Shown here in pieces: positions 62,131 to 64,000 of a DNA stretch of 64,000 bases. Made by a program: the position numbers and the translations under genes. Origin of the DNA: Hirschia litorea (GTDB taxonomy: Bacteria; Pseudomonadota; Alphaproteobacteria; Caulobacterales; Hyphomonadaceae); NCBI RefSeq assembly GCF_042665075.1, contig NZ_JBHTBR010000005.1:930001-994000 (forward strand), in the 5' to 3' direction. The notes under the pieces are model-generated. The model ran no database searches. It had not been told where the DNA came from and was given only the letters and a program-made list of their open reading frames with translations. The number at the start of each line of letters is the position of its first letter. Positions within the stretch are counted from its first letter, which is position 1.

Positions 62131-63240
62131 CTAAAATATGACGACTGAACGGATGGATTTACCAGCGTGCATTAGGTCGAAGCCTTTATTTATTTCGTCC
62201 AATGTCAATGTGTGAGTGATCATGGAATCGATTTCGATTTTACCGTTCATGTACCAATCCACTATTTTGGGAACATCGGTACGGCCTTTAGCGCCACCAA
62301 AAGCGGAACCTTTCCATACGCGGCCCGTAACGAGTTGGAAGGGGCGGGTGGAAATTTCTTTGCCTGCTTCAGCGACACCAATAACGACAGATACACCCCA
62401 ACCGCGGTGACACGCTTCAAGGGCTTGGCGCATTACGACGGTGTTGCCTGTACAATCGAATGTGTAGTCAGCGCCGCCATCAGTAAGTTCAACAAGGTGC
62501 TGAACGATATCGCCTTCAATTTCGTTTGGATTGACAAAATGGGTCATGCCAAATTTGCGGCCCCATTCTTCTTTGTCATTATTGATGTCCACACCAATAA
62601 TCTTGTTTGCACCAACCATGCGTGCGGCTTGCAAAACGTTTAGTCCGATACCACCAAGTCCGAAAACGATAACATTATCACCCGCTTGCACTTTAGCTGT
62701 GTTGGTAACTGCGCCCACACCTGTAGTGACACCACAACCTATATAGCAGGATTTATCAAAAGGGGCGTCTGTGCGGATTTTAGCAAGTGCGATATCTGGC
62801 AACACTGTGAAGTTAGAGAAGGTTGAGCAGCCCATATAGTGATAAATTGTTTGGCCTTTATAGCTGAAACGCGATGTTCCGTCTGGCATAACGCCTTTAC
62901 CTTGGGTGGCGCGTATGGCTGTACACAGGTTTGTTTTACCCGACAGGCAGGATTTACATTGTCGACACTCTGGTGTGTAGAGCGGAATAACGTGGTCGCC
63001 CGGTTTTACCGATGTGACGCCTTTGCCGACCTCACGCACAATACCTGCGCCTTCGTGCCCGAGAATGGATGGGAAAAGGCCTTCGGAGTCTAGGCCATCT
63101 AGCGTGTAGGCATCTGTGTGACAGATACCAGTGGCCATAATCTCCACCAGCACTTCACCGTCTTTGGGGCCTTCAAGGTCCAGCTCTACGATTTCGAGGG
63201 GCTTTTTGGCTTCAAAAGCGACAGCGGCGCGTGTTTTCAT
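62131..63240 (-). CDS. frmA: S-(hydroxymethyl)glutathione dehydrogenase/class III alcohol dehydrogenase
   Basis: A 369-residue zinc alcohol dehydrogenase that oxidises S-hydroxymethylglutathione to S-formylglutathione with NAD, and also reduces S-nitrosoglutathione. Motifs are GICHTDAYTLDG (catalytic zinc Cys), GHEGAGIV, CRQCKSCLSGKTNLC (structural zinc), GLGGIGLNVLQAA and the class III tail HTLTLDEINKGFDLMHAG. The ATG at 63240 has GGAG upstream; the frame extends to 63294 without support. With fghA nearby it completes formaldehyde to formate. Confidence 0.96.
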   Translation of the reverse strand: MKTRAAVAFEAKKPLEIVELDLEGPKDGEVLVEIMATGICHTDAYTLDGLDSEGLFPSILGHEGAGIVREVGKGVTSVKPGDHVIPLYTPECRQCKSCLSGKTNLCTAIRATQGKGVMPDGTSRFSYKGQTIYHYMGCSTFSNFTVLPDIALAKIRTDAPFDKSCYIGCGVTTGVGAVTNTAKVQAGDNVIVFGLGGIGLNVLQAARMVGANKIIGVDINNDKEEWGRKFGMTHFVNPNEIEGDIVQHLVELTDGGADYTFDCTGNTVVMRQALEACHRGWGVSVVIGVAEAGKEISTRPFQLVTGRVWKGSAFGGAKGRTDVPKIVDWYMNGKIEIDSMITHTLTLDEINKGFDLMHAGKSIRSVVIF

Positions 63241-63349
63241 GGTGGGGACTCCAAATATTGTGTGGGATGAATACAATATAGGGAGTTTGCCCATTTAAAA
63301 CAGACAAAAGTGAATTTGTTTACAAATGCCTGTCTAGCGATTGTCTCAC

Positions 63350-64000
63350 CTACCAGTTTGTGAAAGAGCCGTCAGGCTTTTGCATCCGCGGGGCTTCCCA
63401 GAATTTAAATGCATTTGCCTTTAGGGCTTCTTCATTGACAATGACACCGTGTCCAGGAAGATCACTAATTTCAAAGAAACCAGCATTGGGAGAGGGGGCA
63501 TTTTCAAAGAATGAGCCGATGTCTGCTGTTTCTACACGGCCATAGGGCGGGACTTCATACCATGAAAAATTGGGCACAACTGCTGACATTTGCAACGTTG
63601 CGGCGGTACAAACTGGGCCAAGCGGGTCATGAGGCATAACGTCGATATAATGTGTTTCAGCCATTGCCGCGACTTTCATCGCTTCGGTGATGCCGCCAAC
63701 ATTACATACATCAATGCGTGCGAAATTGGTTAGCCCATGCTCGATAAAGGGACGGAAAATCCATTTGCTCGAAAACTCTTCACCGATCGCGAAAGGGACA
63801 TCTGTCATTTGACGCAATGTTGCGTATGCTTCAGGTGTTTCCGCGCGAATGGGCTCTTCGAGGAAGTCTAAAGTGCCTGTGGGCATCATCTGACAAAATG
63901 AGGCTGCTTCAGCAACAGATAAACGGTGATGGTAATCAATACCGATGACGATTTCATTGCCGACTTGGCGGCGTAACTCTGTCAGAATTTCCGCAGCTTC
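63350..64000 (-). CDS. Enolase-superfamily sugar-acid dehydratase, C-terminal part
   Basis: 217 residues to the window edge; the N-terminal part lies outside. The barrel motifs are IGIDYHHRLSVAEAASFC (metal Asp), FLEEP (metal Glu) and GEEF (third Glu), then IDVCNVGGITEAMKVA and MPHDPLGPV with the catalytic His. This is the mandelate racemase/muconate lactonising enzyme group, and the HDPLGP motif fits D-gluconate/D-galactonate-type acid-sugar dehydratases. The frame is open from 63350 to 64000. Substrate not assigned. Confidence 0.85.
   Translation of the reverse strand, partial: EAAEILTELRRQVGNEIVIGIDYHHRLSVAEAASFCQMMPTGTLDFLEEPIRAETPEAYATLRQMTDVPFAIGEEFSSKWIFRPFIEHGLTNFARIDVCNVGGITEAMKVAAMAETHYIDVMPHDPLGPVCTAATLQMSAVVPNFSWYEVPPYGRVETADIGSFFENAPSPNAGFFEISDLPGHGVIVNEEALKANAFKFWEAPRMQKPDGSFTNW

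Noticed and set aside
1..64000. CRISPR arrays, rRNA operons, insertion sequences with terminal repeats
   Set aside because: No regularly spaced repeats, rRNA-like sequence or transposase gene was seen in reading the window.

Overview
The window reads as chromosome of a marine alphaproteobacterium, most like the Hyphomonadaceae/Caulobacterales (Hirschia-like). This is inference: base composition looks mid-40s % GC by eye, there is an alginate-export-family porin, TonB receptor, an ergothioneine egtBD pair, glutathione-dependent formaldehyde oxidation and a folate cyclo-ligase behind a 6S-like RNA. No rRNA and no CRISPR array were seen; one tRNA is present.

Layout. 1-11.9 kb is housekeeping: a TPR protein cut by the window edge, YccF membrane protein, DEDDh exonuclease, YmdB phosphodiesterase, a lipoprotein, 5-formyl-THF cyclo-ligase with an upstream 6S-like RNA, outer-membrane porin, patatin phospholipase, and a yggT/DUF167/folD/HNH operon, then bioB. 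12-17 kb holds a secreted peptidoglycan-binding repeat protein, an AGCS amino-acid symporter with a large insertion, and a glycosyltransferase.

17.0-26.4 kb is a compact lipid/polyketide locus: two hotdog dehydratase-like proteins, DarA and DarB (dialkylresorcinol-forming enzymes), an unknown protein, a BtrH-like acyltransferase candidate, an ACP, a ketosynthase paired with a Cys-less ketosynthase-like protein, and an ABC-2 exporter. It probably makes and exports a dialkylresorcinol or related aryl lipid, borrowing ketoreductase and acyl-ACP loading from elsewhere.

26.6-34.6 kb is an AT-richer accessory island running from tRNA-Val(GAC) to a broken sensor-kinase gene. It carries a phage-type protein, a serine recombinase, a 960-residue protein with a DUF4062 domain and what looks like a degenerate NACHT-type NTPase, an HNH_2 nuclease with an N-terminal extension, and an excisionase-like protein overlapping a tyrosine integrase. 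Exact 10-bp repeats lie near both ends. This is the best place for an undescribed defence-type gene.

35-48 kb: GT2-GtrA glycosyltransferase, TetR regulator, flavin reductase, MFS transporter, GH3 glucosidase lipoprotein, egtB-egtD, a DUF1704 metallopeptidase-like protein, glpD and a DUF302 lipoprotein.

48-58.4 kb looks like a complete sulfoquinovose (plant/algal sulfolipid sugar) desulfonation locus of the monooxygenase type. A tight leftward operon encodes the LLM monooxygenase, aldo/keto reductase, flavin reductase and a sodium symporter. The divergent rightward genes encode a GntR/UTRA regulator, a Gfo/Idh/MocA protein that may be an NAD-dependent sulfoquinovosidase, a YeiH-type sulfite/sulfate exporter and a TonB receptor. 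The proposed flow is: outer-membrane uptake, sodium-driven import, glycoside cleavage, FMNH2-dependent C-S cleavage to sulfite plus 6-oxo-glucose, reduction to glucose, and sulfite export. 58.4-64 kb has S-formylglutathione hydrolase and class III alcohol dehydrogenase (formaldehyde detoxification), a DUF1838 lipoprotein, a VOC protein, an exported amidohydrolase, and the C-terminal part of an enolase-superfamily sugar-acid dehydratase.
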